Numbered from the stretch's first letter, positions 23,849 through 36,104 are shown. The stretch: 64,000 bases of DNA from Avena insularis (GCA_023614405.1 CM042684.1:468171650-468235649), one strand, 5' to 3'. Program-made: numbers and translations. Notes: generated by a model from the letters alone, not told the origin.

Positions 23849-24057
23849 TGCTAGAGATGTAATCATGTACGTATACGGTATGGTGTAGTACACCAATCGT
23901 ATACTAGAGATGTAATCATGTACGTATACGGTATGGTGTAGTACACCAATCGTATACGTAACCCAACTGTATAAGCTACGTCAGGGGCTCTTCCTGGCCT
24001 ATATTAACACGTAACTCGTACCGGATGAGGGTACGATTCCCACCACGAAATTCAACA
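23849..24057 (+). repeat. 5' LTR with internal 53-bp tandem duplication
   Basis: It begins TGCTAGAGATG and ends AAATTCAACA. The 53 bp starting TAGAGATGTAATCATGTACG (about 23852-23904) is repeated at once; the 3' LTR has it once. The duplication therefore arose after insertion, or in this LTR alone. Confidence 0.9.
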
Positions 24058-24322
24058 TGGTATCAGAGCGGCCTCTTCCGTGACCTAGCTGCTCCAAGCC
24101 CTAAACCTAAAAATCGCCGCCGCCGCCACGATCCAAAACCGCCGCCGCCGTAGCTCCATGCTGCCGCCGCCTACACAAATCCTACCTACGACTCTACGAC
24201 CTGCTGCCACCGCCGCTTTCTAGCCGCCGCCGCCTACAAATCTACGACCTAAAAATATCCACAACCCACGATCGCTGCCGCCGCTTCCTCAAGCCGCTGC
24301 CGCCATCCAAACCCTAGCCACG

Positions 24323-27306
24323 ATGAGCTCCTCCATGACGACTGCTTCCCTGGCTGCTGCCCTTGGTACGCCGCCGGCGCAGCCCCTGACGAGGTCCAAC
24401 TTCCTCCTATGGAAGGCCCTTGTCCTTCCCGCTTTTCGTGGAGCCAATGTGATGGGTCTTCTCGACGGCACCGACAAGGCACCGCCCAAGACAGTGGAGA
24501 CTGAAGACAAGGAAGGGAAGAAGACCCTGATGCCAAGCCCCGCCTATGCTGCATGGATGGCATGGGATCAACAGGTCCTTCGATTTCTGCTGAACTCGCT
24601 GTCGCCGGACATCCTCTCTCATGTCCTCTCCATGAACTCCACCGCCGATGCCTGGGCGGGTATCAACGCCATGTTCGCCTCTGCGTCCAAGTCCAAGGTA
24701 CATCACCTTCGGGGGCAACTTCACGACATCAAGAAACTCTCTATATCTGTAGATGCCTATTTCACCAAGATGAAGGGTTTTGCCTCGGAGCTGGAAGATC
24801 TTGGCAAGATCATTGAAGATGACGAGATTGTCAGCTACATCCTGAATGGCCTCAACAAGAACCACTACAACTCGCTCATCACCTCCGTAAACAGCAACTC
24901 CGGCACCTCCCTCGACGATCTGTATGATCAGTTGTACGCCTACGACATGCGCAATGGCGTGGAGGAGCCATCCGACTCCTTCTCTTCATCAGCAAATGTC
25001 TCCAAGCGTGACACTCGTATGCGCGGTCGCACCCCTCCCCCCCGCACACGCTCTCCGCCACGTGATGGTGGTTATCGTGACTATCGTGATCGCCGTGATG
25101 ATGACCGCGACAACTGGCGCCGTGATGACCTCCATGATGATGACCGCGGAAACTGGCGCCGGGAACCGCCGTGATGACAGGCGGCGTGATGATCGCAGCG
25201 ATGGTGGTGATCGCTACCACCGTGATGGTGGTGGTCATCGCCCCGACCGTGCTCCCACACCCTACGTCAATATTGACTACCAGATATGCAAGATTCATGG
25301 CCATCCCGTGAGCTACTGCTGGTGGCGTTATGGTGATGACAGGAGGGATGATGGTGCTCGTGCTGAAAAAGGTGCTAATGTTGCTGCTTTCTATGGTGTC
25401 GACACAAACTGGTACCCCGATACGGGTGCCACAGATCATGTCGCCAACGAACTGAGCAAGCTCTCCACACATGACAAGTATACTGGGAACGATCATGTCC
25501 GCACTGCAGAGGGCATAGGTATGAACATTAGTCATATTGGTCATTCAATATTGCGTACACCTCATGGTTCCTTTGATCTTAAAAATATTCTTCATGTTCC
25601 TAGTGCTACAAAAAATCTTCTTTCTGTACATCGATTCACCCTTGATAATGATGTCTTTATTGAGTTTCATCCTTTTTTCTTTTTAATCAAGGACTCAAAG
25701 ACCCGAAGAACCCTGTTTAGAGGCCTCTGTCATGGTGGTATCTATCCCTTGGTGCCCATGTCTCATGAGACCGCCAAGCATGCCTTCCTCGCCATAAAGC
25801 CATCATCCTCCACCTGGCATCGCCACTTAGGATATCCGTCTTCATTTATCGTTTAACAAGTTCTTAGGAGAAATAAAATAGCCTACACTCCAAATAGTAC
25901 TCCCTATGTTTGTGACTCTTGTCAGTTGGCCAAGAGTCACCAGTTGCCATACCCTGTATCCACCAGTGTCTCTACTGCTCCCTTTGAGCAAGTTTTTTCT
26001 GATGTATGGGGTCCTGCTCCTCTATCGGTTGGTAAACATGCATACTATGTAAGCTTTATTAATGATTTTAGCAAGTTCACTTGGATCTATTTGCTTAAAA
26101 AGCGTTCTGATGTCTATCAAGCCTTTCTCAATTACCAGCAGTATGTTGAACGCAAGTTTGCTAGGATTTTTTTTACTATGCAAACTGATTGGGAGGGGGG
26201 GTGAATATGAGAAGCTTAATAGATTTTTTCAAAGAGTTGGCATCACACATCATGTATCTTGTCCTCATGCTCATCAACAAAATGGGTCAGCTGAAAGAAA
26301 ATACCGTCATATAGTTGAAGTTGGTCTTGCATTACTTGCCAATGTCTCTATGCCTCTTAAATTTTGGGATGCAGCCTTTCTTACATCAACTTTTCTTATA
26401 AATTTGCTCCCTAGAAAAGTCCTTGATTTTTCCACTCTCACTGATCATCTCCTCAATATTTCACCAAATTATGATGCTCTTAGAACTTTTGATTGTTGTT
26501 GACCAAATCTTCGTCCCTATAACAAAAGAAAGCTAGCTTTCCGCTCTACACGGTGTGTTTTTCTTGGATATAGTCCTCTTCATAAGGGTGTTAAATGTCT
26601 CGATGTCTCTACTGGGCACATCTATATCTCTCGTGATGTTGTGTTTGATGAGAATGTCTTCCCTTTTGCCTCTCTTCATCCCAATGCCGATGCCCTTCTT
26701 AAACAACAAATTCTACTTCTTCCATCAGAAAATTCTTATGAGGGTGCACATACTATTGATGATCATATGACTACTATTATTTCTGTTACTGATGTGTTTC
26801 AAGTTGCAGCAGCAGCCGAACAAAATTTGGTTCCAAAAATAATACAGAAAACAGGTCCCAACTGCATGCTGAAAATCCACCAGAAGATGATGAAACTGAT
26901 GCGGAAACCGATGCACCAGGCACTGATCCTGAGGAGGATCTCGACAGCGCGGCCGACAACGCCTCCCCACGCTCTCCCGCTCCTGGCTCGCCATGTGGCG
27001 GCCTCCCGCTCGGCAGCCGTGCGTCTGCGCACGGCCCCACGTCACCTGTCTCCGTGCAGGCCCCGCCAGCCTCTCCGTCGCCCGACCCGACGACCCCGCT
27101 GTCGCCACACGTCGCTACGCCAGCGGTGCCGACGCTGCCTTCTTCTCAGCTGTCTGCCACACCGGAGTTCCCTGGCGGATCCCATGTGGCCAGCGCTGAT
27201 GAGGCTGATTATACTGCAACGACGGACGCTGCTTCTCCGACGCTTCCACCCTCTCCTCCTGGTGTTCGTACCAGGCTTCAGAAAGGTATACGACATCCTA
27301 AGAAAT
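24323..27306 (+). pseudogene. Copia gag, protease and integrase (first half of pol), broken
   Basis: Gag runs from 24323 (MSSSMTTASLAAALG) with MGLLDGTDKAPP and a basic Arg/Asp-rich tail. A frame change near 25170 leads to the zinc-knuckle-like ICKIHGHPVSYCWW and the protease motif DTGATDH at about 25419. The gag-pre-integrase motif WHRHLGYPS precedes a stop at 25854-25856. Integrase continues in another frame with VFSDVWGP (first Asp), MQTDW (second Asp, near 26180, then a frameshift in a G run) and NGSAERK (Glu, near 26285). A spacer rich in Ala and Pro ends at RTRLQKGIRHPKK, where the long LTR interrupts it. Not functional. Confidence 0.92.
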
Positions 27307-30300
27307 TGTGGCATCCCGCCAAAATCACTACTAGAAAATCGCATTGTTTTTGTGTATTGCATCATCATGACCGCATGTTCATGCCATCATGCCACCTTGC
27401 ATTTGAGCCTCGTCATGTCATCTTGCATTTGTTTGCATAAAACTATTTTCGAAAAGTCTGTTTTCGTTTTCTAAATGCCCCGTTATTATTTCAAATCAAA
27501 ACCCGGGTCTCCAGTTTATTTTGTTTCGTCTACCAGCGGTGTTCAAAAGTCCTGTTTTAAATAATAAAATATTTCTTTTATTTTTAGGAGGCAGCCCCAG
27601 TCTCAAAGTCTACCGGCCACCTCCAAACCCTAAGTCTAAACCATCCTTCCTAATCCTAATCTACCCAGCCCCACCTCACTCCCACCAATTGTCGCCACAC
27701 CCCAGCCTCACTGGCCCCACCCTGCAGCCCCCGACACCACCCCACTGGCCACCTCATCTCCGCACTTTAACACGCACGCAACACACCACAGCCACCGCAC
27801 ACACGCTTCTGACCGACCACTCCTTGCTCGGCCCCACCTGGCTTTTCCCGACCTGGCCCCTGCTCAACCGCCTGCCCCACGACTGCGCCCCCACTGGGCC
27901 CCCCCTCGCCACCTACCCTGGGCCCTTCCTCTCTCCTCCTCCTCGCTTTCCTCCTCGATCAAGCGCCACTGGGACCTCCTCCCTCCGACACGCTGCGCCT
28001 CCGCCGCCTCGCCTCATCGCCCATGAAGTCGCCGCCAGAGCTCCTGCCGCCTGCCTCCGGATCGCCGCTGCCCTCGACCAACCTCGGCCGCCACTTCCAC
28101 GCCATCGCCGCTTGTCTCCGCGAGCTTCCCATCACTGCACCCTGCTGCCCCGAAGCCTGGCTCCGCCTTCCCTCGCCTCTTCTCGCCCTCCCTCCCTCGC
28201 CTCTCGCCTTCATACAAGAAGTCCCTGCCGCTGCTCCTTTCACACCCTCCACTCACCCAGGGCGCGTCCCTCCTTCCCGCGTGCCTCTGCTCGCCCCTCG
28301 TCCTCACCAGCACGACGCCATCCCCGCCGCCAACTCCTCTGTCAACCGCCGCCGTCCCGTCTACCCCGCCGTCCCAAACCGCCACGACACCGGCCGCTCC
28401 TCCGTCCACCGCGGCCTCCACACTACGACGCCGTGGGTTCCTCTGTCCCCGGCCTCTATTTTTATTGCCTTACAGGGAGATCCTTTTCAATAGTTGAAGG
28501 TAGCGATGTAACCGTGGTGTCACATGTCTGTGTGCTCTTCCCGAGGTTGTACTGTTATGTGATTATGTGATGCTGTTACGGCTATGTTGTCTTCTGCCTG
28601 CCAAGTCAAAACCCCGGACCTCTAGCTCTTCGCGGTCCGACAAGATCTCCGTCGCGGATTCAAGAGACCCTAAGTACCACCGAGACACCTCGACAAAACC
28701 GGCGCCCATTCAAGTTCGCCATCGACAATTGAAAACCGGCACCCTCCAAGATCTTCCCTCCGATACGGCAAGTACTTCTTCCCGGATGCGATGCCCGAGA
28801 ACCCGGATGCCAAGGTCGTCGACACGGATACGCCAAGTACTTCCTCGAGGACGCTAAGATCTTCCCTCCCCCGGAGTCTGAAGATCGAGACCGAACCCTG
28901 GCGCGCCAAGTCCTTCGACCCCGAGGACCGATCCATCGGATGCGACAAGACCTCCTTCCCGGAACCACCGAGTCCTTCCTCCCGGATGCCAAGTTCGACA
29001 ACACGGACACCGAGCGTCAAGATCTGCTTCACGGAGAACCGCAAGACCTCCTTCCCGCACCGATGCCCGAGGACCCGACAAGCTCTTCGCGACGACAAGA
29101 TCGACACCGACCAGAGCGAATCCGATGCGCCCCCGACGCCAAACCAAGTCTTTCTTCCCAGAATGACAAGATCTACTTCCGTTGTCCGAGACCGTTTCCG
29201 CCGAGACCGATCCCCGTCGAACCCTGTCGAATCCCGAACCCCCCGGAGTCCAAGATCTTTCGAACCCAGATGTGTGACCCTAAGCCCTTATTTTTATAAA
29301 ATATGACATTCATCTGTTGCATATTAAATTGTTCACACATGCATACATATTTTTGTGGGTTGGGGGCATTACGCCGATTCACCGCATGATTAAATATGGA
29401 GCGTTTATGCGGGATATCTTTGTCTTATTCCGGACTCCATTTAAATTGGTGTAGCGAACCGATGCCATGTTTCACCTTGCTAATACAACATTTAATTTGC
29501 GGGGTTTTAAAACAACTTGAACCATTTAATTAGTTGTCGGGACCCCGGTTCCGCTTAATATTGACTAATTGCACCGCATATGCATCATATCATGATCATG
29601 CCGGATCTTCTGCCGTGGTATTAAATATTGCATCCGGTGTTTCTTCTAGTGTTTGCTTCTTCGCGGATTAGGCCGATGAGTTGATGCGAGAATCGACAAG
29701 TTCTCGGGATATGAACCTTCGGCTATGTTTTCCCAGGAGAGCATCTCTTCCCCTTCTATCTATTTTGCATTTATAGTCTTTATTTCCTCCTGTTGATCTA
29801 TTGCTATCCATGTCACAATGCTTTAGTTTTCGTACACCAGTTATATCCCGTGCAGCCTCTATATTGCCTTGGACACCTCCTATTACCGGTGTTTGGTAGA
29901 TAGCTGGCCTTGCGAGTCGTAGTTGCTTGCTCAGGTGCGATCTTGTGTTGTCGAGTACCACAGTTGTTGAAATGCTGGCAGATGTTTATTTGTGGAGATG
30001 CTTATTGGTGGAGATGATCATGACTTTAAATACAACTATTAAAATGCTAGATATAACTAATGCAGAGGCATCGGTGAGCAATAGATGTTATTTGGTTCTT
30101 CCACGCTCACTTGTATCCCGTAGGACCCCGAGTACTTGATACCCGTTCCTTGATTTTTCGCACTATCCACATCCGGGAGGCCTTATGGACCCCCCTGAGC
30201 CAGAGCTTGATTCATTTCTATTTCTTGGGGCCACAAAGTAGTTTGGGGCTTTATTACTATCCTGTACTTATGCCATGATTTACTTCTTTATTTAAGATTG

Positions 30301-31615
30301 TGCGTGGAGCACCTGTACTGTTTTGGATCGCGCCACGTTTTCGCGGTATCGACAAGCCAATCACACTTTGGGTTCCCGAAGCGTTTACAGCCATCGTCAG
30401 AACCTCGGGTCCGTTCGAGCCGCCAACTTCGCTATGGTAGCTTAGTGGGGTGGCCCCTTGAAATATTTTATGAATCCTGTGATTGCTTTGTCGTGAAAGC
30501 CTTGTTGGGTTTTGAGTTGGTTTTTCCGAGGTTGATCGAGTGTGTGTTGCTATTTATGCACCCCTGCAGGGTAAAACTTTATGAAAGCCGTGTCCACGGT
30601 TATGGACGACTTGGAGCACAGTATCTCGATCATAGACAAGCATAACTAAAGTAGTGCTATAAATTTGACTTAATATGTGACTAGTAATCAACTCAAGTAT
30701 AACGGAATGGATATTAAAAATGCCAACAACTGGTGGATCTTGTCGTATCGTGTTCTGATATACCTGCCTAGTAAGTATTGCAACTCCAATGGAATGTGAT
30801 AAAAGTGCCAACAACTGCTGGGTTTTGGGATTCCTCAGGACAATTATATCTGACTAGTAACTGTTCCAACTACAACGGAATGTTAACTAAAACTGCCCAC
30901 TACTTATGCTATCAGGATGACTCAGGCTATCAATATCTGATTAGTAAGTGCTGCAACTATAACGGAATGAGTAAAATTGCCAACTATGTGAGTTCCTTGG
31001 TCTGACTTCCTTGTTTGGTCTCGAGGGGGAAATATCAGGATGGGTATGTTTGGTGTTAGTATCAGGTCGGATCCGAATAGGTCTTTCTTATCCCCCTCTA
31101 ATAGCCGCCAGTTTTACCGAGTCTCTATAGGTTGTTTAGTGCCGCTGCATTGCCGCTTTAGCCCACCATACCTATGTAGGCGAGAGCCGCCGAATTCTAG
31201 CCTCGCCTCGATCTTGGCTCCTCTTTTCCTTTGCCCTTTGTCGGCACCCCTTTTGTTTTAGCAGGTTTGAGATCGACATCGTTAGCAGGGTTACCCTTCG
31301 TCTTGGCCTGGGCAGGGTTATGGACGCCATTGGTTATTCTTCAAGGCTCTTAGCCCCATTTGCATTTTGTCCGTAGTCGAACGCTCTATCGTTTTCAAGG
31401 TGATTTGGATCTTTGTATATTATATCTGTATTCTTGACTCATGGAGTCGTTGTTGTATATATATGTTCTGTGGGTCCCATCGAGGACTGTTGTGTAATGG
31501 TATTACTTCGTTTTCCACCCGCACGAAAGTGCCTGGTGGGCGTCCTTGAATCGTTTCTATGCGGGTTTAGCGGAAAGGGCTAAAACTTGCATAGGGCCGA
31601 TTTGAGGGTGTTACA
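27307..31615 (+). mobile_element. Long (4.3-kb) LTR-like insertion without coding domains; probable solo LTR
   Basis: It begins TGTGGCATCCC and ends GGGTGTTACA, with a perfect 5-bp target duplication GAAAT (27302-27306, 31616-31620) in the copia pol spacer. Across 4309 bp I see no gag, protease, integrase or RT motif, no second copy of the start sequence, and no primer site. That fits a solo LTR of a very long-LTR family such as Sukkula or Erika types; strand is set by the TG...CA sense only. It has a Pro/Ser-like C-rich part (27580-28440), degenerate CTTCCCGGA and ACAAGATCT motifs (28600-29250) and a minisatellite (30679-31000). Confidence 0.8.
30679..31000. repeat. Minisatellite of about 86 bp, four degenerate units
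   Basis: Units begin near 30679, 30767, 30851 and 30937 with (C/T)TAGTAA, followed by CAACT...ACGGAATG and then AAA(A/G)(C/T)TGCCAACTA. Spacings are 84-88 bp. It lies inside the long LTR-like insertion. Confidence 0.75.
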
Positions 31616-31620
31616 GAAAT

Positions 31621-33183
31621 ACAGTGATGGTACAGTTTGATCGGCATGCTATCTTCTATAGGAGAACCGAACAAACTCTCTGAAGCTCTCTGTGATCCTT
31701 CTTGGCGACAAGCAATGGAGGAGGTGTACAAGGCTTTGCTTGCAAACAAGACTTGGCACCTTGTTCCTTCAAGCAGCAATAAAAATATAATTGATTGTAA
31801 ATGGGTATATCGTATAAAGAGGAAAGCAGATGGCTCCATTGATTGATATAAGGCAAGATTGGTTGCTAAAGGATTCAAACAAAGGTATGGCATTGATTAT
31901 GAAGACACCTTAAGTCCTGTAGTGAAAATTGCTACTATTAGAACTATTTTGGCTCTGTCTGTCTCTCGAGGATGGAGTCTCTGGCAGCTAGATGTCAAGA
32001 ACGCATTCCTTTATGGTGTTCTAGAACAGGAAGTCTATATGAAACAGCCACCAGGTTTTGAGGATCCCCACCTTCCGCGCTATGTTTGCAGACTTGACAA
32101 GGCTCTTTATGGTTTAAAACAGGCCCCACGTGCATGGTATTCCAGTTTGAGTTCCAAGTTATGTGATCTTGGGTTTTCACCATCCAAGGCTGATACCTCA
32201 CTGTTCCTTTTTGATAAGTCAGGTATCACTATATTCGTTCTGATTTATGTTGATGACATCATAGTTACAAGCTCCTCTGATCATGCTATTTCTGCTCTTC
32301 TTCGAGATCTCAATAAGAATTTTGCAATCAAAGATTTAGGTGATCTTCATTATTTTATTGGCATGGAAGTTAAAAAGGTGCATAATGGCTTACTCTTGAC
32401 CCAAGAAAAATATGCCACATATATACTTGACAGAGTCGGTATGCGTGACTGCAAGGCTGCGCCAACCCCTCTGTCTTCTTCAGAGCAGTTGTCTCTCACA
32501 GATGGTACTCCTCTTGGACCTGATGATATTACTCAATATAGGAGCATTGTTGGAGCTTTACAATACTTAGCTCTCACACGACCAGATTTAGCATTTTCTG
32601 TTAACAAAGTCTGTCAGTATCTTCATGCTCCAACTATAGAATATTGGACAACTATCAAACGTATACTCAGATATGTGAAGGATACGTTGAAACTTGGAAT
32701 CACATTCATCAAATCTTCATCCACCTTTTTGAGTGCCTTTTCAGATGCAGATTGGGCTGGTTCCCTTGATGATCGATGGTCCACAGGTGGTTTTGCTATC
32801 TTTGTTGGACCAAATCTGGTTTCATGGAGTGCTAGAAAACAAGTTACGGTGTCTCGGTCCAGTACTGAGGCTGAATATAAGGCGTTAGCTAATGCTACAG
32901 CTGAGCTCATCTGGGTTGAAGCTCTTCTTTTGGAACTTGGAGTAAAACTGAAAGAAAAACCAAGTCTCTAGTGTGATAACTTAGGTGCTACTTATCTGTC
33001 CGTAAATTCCGTGTTTCATGCTCGTACTAAACATATTGAGATAGATTTTCATTTTGTTAGGAAAAGAGTTGCTAGTAATAACTTAGCTACCCGTTTTGTT
33101 TCTAGCAAGGATCAAGTTGCAGATAGATTCACAAAGGCTCTACCTGTAAAGTTCAAGCGTAATCTCAACCTTTCTACAGGCTG
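31621..33183 (+). pseudogene. Copia reverse transcriptase and RNase H (second half of pol), broken
   Basis: It resumes after the nested insertion with MLSSIGEPNKL. There is a nonsense TGA in place of the Arg before [12 protein letters not shown] (31843-31845). RT motifs follow: [31 protein letters not shown] and YVDD at 32246-32257. RNase H has [16 protein letters not shown] and, beyond a further TAG at 32969-32971, [14 protein letters not shown]. The C-terminus is NLNLSTG. Only two stops interrupt this half, so it is less decayed than the gag half. Confidence 0.92.
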
Positions 33184-33197
33184 AGATCAAGGGGGGC

Positions 33198-33353
33198 TGT
33201 TAGAGATGTAATCATGTACGTATACGATATGGTGTAGTACACCAATCGTATACGTAACCCAACTGTACAAGCCACACCAGGGGCTCTTCCTGGCCTATAT
33301 TAACATGCAACTCGTACCGGACGAGGGTACGATTCCCACCATGAAATTCAACA
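33198..33353 (+). repeat. 3' LTR of the short-LTR copia element
   Basis: 156 bp, TGTTAGAGATG...AAATTCAACA, preceded by AAGGGGGGC and followed by target duplication TGGAT. Confidence 0.95.
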
Positions 33354-33358
33354 TGGAT

Positions 33359-33875
33359 CACGTATGATATCCGCTAGGCGGCGTGCCTCGAGGATGCAAT
33401 AGGCTCATCCATGCAACTACAGGGTATAGCTGCACCATTAAAATTGGTTGACTATAGCTCAACTATCTGAATCATGTATGCCTATTAGCTGGAATACAAC
33501 ATGTCACGACGGTATGAATATTTTTAATTGCTAGCTCAATGTAGTATTAATCATCACTGAATCTCATCAAATCTTGAGCAGTATTTATTTTGGGACAGAT
33601 CACTCCTTTAAACCATAATTGATCCCAAAAATCATGTAAATCATTTTTTGCTAAATTTAGCGAGTTTATATACAGACGGAGAAGATTTGATACACAGCTA
33701 ATGAATCCTTTCCAAAATAGAACTATTTTAGCCATTTGTTGGCAAAGCAGCTAGGCCTAAGAGCAATATAAATGCCCCTAATCGTCGTATGTTATCTCCA
33801 CTGCAAAAAACAACTTGAACCTTACAGATAGAAACTTGCAATACTTAGCACCAAGGTGTCATCCCAAGCCAAACC
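33359..33875. repeat. Upstream region of cystatin copy 3
   Basis: It aligns with 11255-11809 and 58985-59448, including GGACAGATCACTCCTTTAAA, a TATAAA at about 33768 in AGCAATATAAATGCCCC, and CTGCAAAAAACAACTTGAAC. The upstream ATG seen in copy 1 is GTG here. Confidence 0.78.
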
Positions 33876-34200
33876 ATGAGAAATAGCCTCCTATTTTCTG
33901 TCGCCATTGTAGCCATCTGCGCCATGATAGTTCTTGGTGCACGTTCACCAATAGACAACAACAATCCAGACGTCCAATGGCTTGGCAGGTGGGCGGTGGC
34001 GGTACATGTCAAGCAGGCAAACGACGGGATCAAATTCAACAAAGTGTTGAGAGCCGAGTTTGATGAGGAGTCGCCACTAGGAGTCACTAGGAGTAATCCT
34101 GTATCTCCTCATCGATGCGGCCAACCGAGATGGCAAGGATGGCGAGTACGAGGCGGTTCTTAACCATATGGCCGCTCTCTTGTCCTTTAAGCCGGCTAAC
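33876..34200 (+). pseudogene. Phytocystatin-like copy 3, frameshifted
   Basis: The first 70 codons match copy 1: a signal peptide, SPIDNNNPDVQWLG, RWAVAVHVKQANDGIKFNKV and DEESPLGV. A 10-bp tandem duplication ACTAGGAGTC (34076-34085, repeated from 34086) then shifts the frame, giving an unrelated tail of about 25 residues. The normal reading (IDAANRDGKDGEYEAV) is still visible in another frame to SFKPAN at 34200, where the stop codon has also changed. A single event disabled it, and it looks young. Confidence 0.85.
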
Positions 34201-35212
34201 TCTGCAAAATTGCCATGATGATCATGTCGATCCAATACTTTTTTGACAGATCAAGCAATGTCAAGGTGATTTTCATGTAGTATTCATGGTACGGACTCAA
34301 ATTTGGACCTGTTATGTTTCATGGTGATATCCATTCCCCACACGAGTGTGTCTATCCTACTTTATCTCACACGACAAGCAATTTGGAGTACTTATTTTAA
34401 TCATTTACTCATTACCAATTCATCATGGAACGGGTCATCTTGCTCCAGCCCAGTGTGCTACATCAATTCCACCTCCCCGCCCTCCGCGAAACCATGATTA
34501 TCCTCTTCCCCCTTATGGCTCTAGGCCCTTCCCACGCCACGCCCCATGTATGTCGCCATGCAAGCCCTAGACACACACAGGTGCAATCTGACCATCTCCT
34601 GCATACTGGACCCGTCGTGGCGAGGCAATGTCCTACCAGCAGCATGCTCAGACTAGTCATAGTGGAAAGTAACATAAGCTTGCATAAGTTACTAGACTAT
34701 GTTATGACCTTCATAGTGGAAAGTAACTTATGTCTACTATATCATGCAAGACCTTATTTATTAGGTTGCAGACTCATCTTGCCTTGGTATGTGATGCTAT
34801 GGTAATATAATTAGTTACCATAAGATTCTCTCTCATCAATAAATAACATTTCATGTCAGCAAAATGCCGAGTTGGTATTGTATGTGGTTGCATGTTACTA
34901 CCAATGTTACCCTACTAGTCTCAGACCCAAGTCTCCCTGACTTCCAGCTCTGCATTACATCATCAGTCTCTTGGTTGGTTAGCAATCCTGGTACTTCACT
35001 AGAGGAGCATCGGATCAAGCAACCGATCGAGTGAGTGGGCGTGTGCGGCGGGGATCGATATCAACCGGAAATTAAGAGGCCGGCTACTTAGATGAACTGC
35101 CTCATATGTGTATCGCGAGCCGCGACTACTCCTATACCAACGACCATATTGGTCCATGCTTTTTGTACGCAAGGAACCGGTCATGATTAAGTTAATTTGG
35201 AACAACAGCTTA
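34201..35212. repeat. 3' flank of cystatin 3 and downstream block
   Basis: 34201-34500 matches the 3' flanks of copies 1 and 4. 34550-34647 matches 62280-62385 (GCCATGCAAGC, then CGTGGCGAGGCA). 34924-35212 matches 62395-62470 and 63256-63592: CAGTCTCTTGGTTGGT, GAGCATCGGATCAAG, ATCGATATC and GGAACCGGTCATGATTAAG. There is no gene; a 270-bp MITE interrupts it. Confidence 0.75.
34651..34920. mobile_element. MITE, Tourist/PIF type, 270 bp
   Basis: The insert starts GACTAGTCATAGTGGAAAGT and ends ...ACCCTACTAGTC, flanked by TCA (34648-34650, 34921-34923). The sister site at 62384 reads through without it. An internal repeat of CATAGTGGAAAGTAAC is present. Confidence 0.8.
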
Positions 35213-35214
35213 TA

Positions 35215-35428
35215 CTCTCTCTGTTTCAAATTACTCCGCGCGCACGCTTACCTAGGTGGCCTAGTATTCTCTCATTTTTCATCAAAAAATTCTTAAAATT
35301 TTTGGTATACGTAGTACATATTTCATACTATCTATTTCAAAAATTCGAGGACTTTTTTGAATAAAAAATGAGAGAGTACTAGTTCACCTATATAAGCGCG
35401 CCGGCGGAGTAATTTGAAACAGAGGGAG
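35215..35428. mobile_element. Stowaway MITE
   Basis: Ends CTCTCTCTGTTTCAAATTAC and ...GTAATTTGAAACAGAGGGAG are inverted repeats, with TA on both sides (35213-35214, 35429-35430). The sister copy near 63592 reads GCTTATACTACTGTGC with no insert. Confidence 0.92.
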
Positions 35429-35430
35429 TA

Positions 35431-35979
35431 CTGTGCAGGTGTAGTGTTGTGCGGTGAGCGAATTTCCTTTGGAGCAGCATCCGGAAAACAAGGATCTATA
35501 TCTTGATGGATGGATGTATACTGTATAAAAAATAATTAAGAACCCAAGACTATGATCGATCTGCAGGGGACTGTCCATGGCTAATTTACACACTTCTGCG
35601 GCTCTCTGTCGACGAGTTTGTTTCACCATACGAGTTTGGTGGTTGGGCCGAACCGCTAGTGATACTATGTCCCCTGTTTATATTGCTGATAAACCCCACG
35701 TTTTCACGCGGATTAGGCTTTATGCGGGCGTACACAATGGGAGACAGGTGGGCGTGAGTTCCCAGCTTAATTTCTCCTGCTGCTCCTGCATTACACTTAC
35801 TGACTTGTACAGAGCGTTCGTTGTGATGATTGTGTCGTCTCTAACCACATGCATGGAGCTTAGTCAGTAATTAACAATGCCGCATGAGAAGATGCAGTGT
35901 TCCGTCACTGACCATCAAGCGCTCATGGACCGAACGATCAAGCACTGAGTGACTCAGCATACGTCTTGATGTTCTCAAT
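35431..35979. repeat. Duplicated P block
   Basis: It matches 3500-4200, 47105-47750 and 63630-63850 (GTAGTGTTGTGCGGTGAGCG, GTCGACGAGTTTGTTT, GGGCGTGAGTTCCCAGC). No gene. It ends at CTCAA, the target duplication of the second copia element, and continues at 41245. Confidence 0.78.
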
Positions 35980-36097
35980 GTCAGAGTCCTAGGGTTGAAA
36001 CCGTACCCTCTCCCTGGGCCGGGATGCGTGTTAATATTGATGTGGAAAAGCCCCACACGTGGCACATACGAACTCTTGTATTACAAGGTGTTTAACA
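35980..36097 (-). repeat. 3' LTR of the second copia element
   Basis: 118 bp, with the polypurine tract immediately upstream in element sense. Confidence 0.93.
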
Positions 36098-36104
36098 CCC
36101 TCCC

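Larger units (their letters stand above)
23849..33353 (+). mobile_element. Short-LTR copia retrotransposon with a nested 4.3-kb insertion
   Basis: LTRs are at 23849-24057 and 33198-33353. The target duplication is TGGAT (23844-23848, 33354-33358), matching the uninterrupted ATATCTGGATTGGG at 11236. The primer site TGGTATCAGAGC is at 24058-24069 and the polypurine tract AAGGGGGGC just before the 3' LTR. Without the nested element (27307-31615) it is about 5.2 kb. LTRs of about 156 bp are unusually short for copia. The two LTRs differ mostly by C/T and G/A transitions. Confidence 0.95.

Noticed and set aside
24879..25544. Minus-strand 221-codon frame rich in Thr, Ile and His
   Set aside because: Antisense of the basic gag tail of the first short-LTR copia element.
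27350..27480. CATCATGACCGCATG-type short repeats considered as a satellite
   Set aside because: Only a few imperfect copies, part of the LTR start; no regular period.
27580..28493. Long Pro/Ser/Arg-rich frames on both strands
   Set aside because: They lie inside the 4.3-kb LTR-like insertion, are low complexity, overlap on several frames and show no domain; composition effect of a C-rich region.
34653..34760. Possible microRNA hairpin from repeated CATAGTGGAAAGTAAC
   Set aside because: The repeat is direct rather than inverted and belongs to a MITE.
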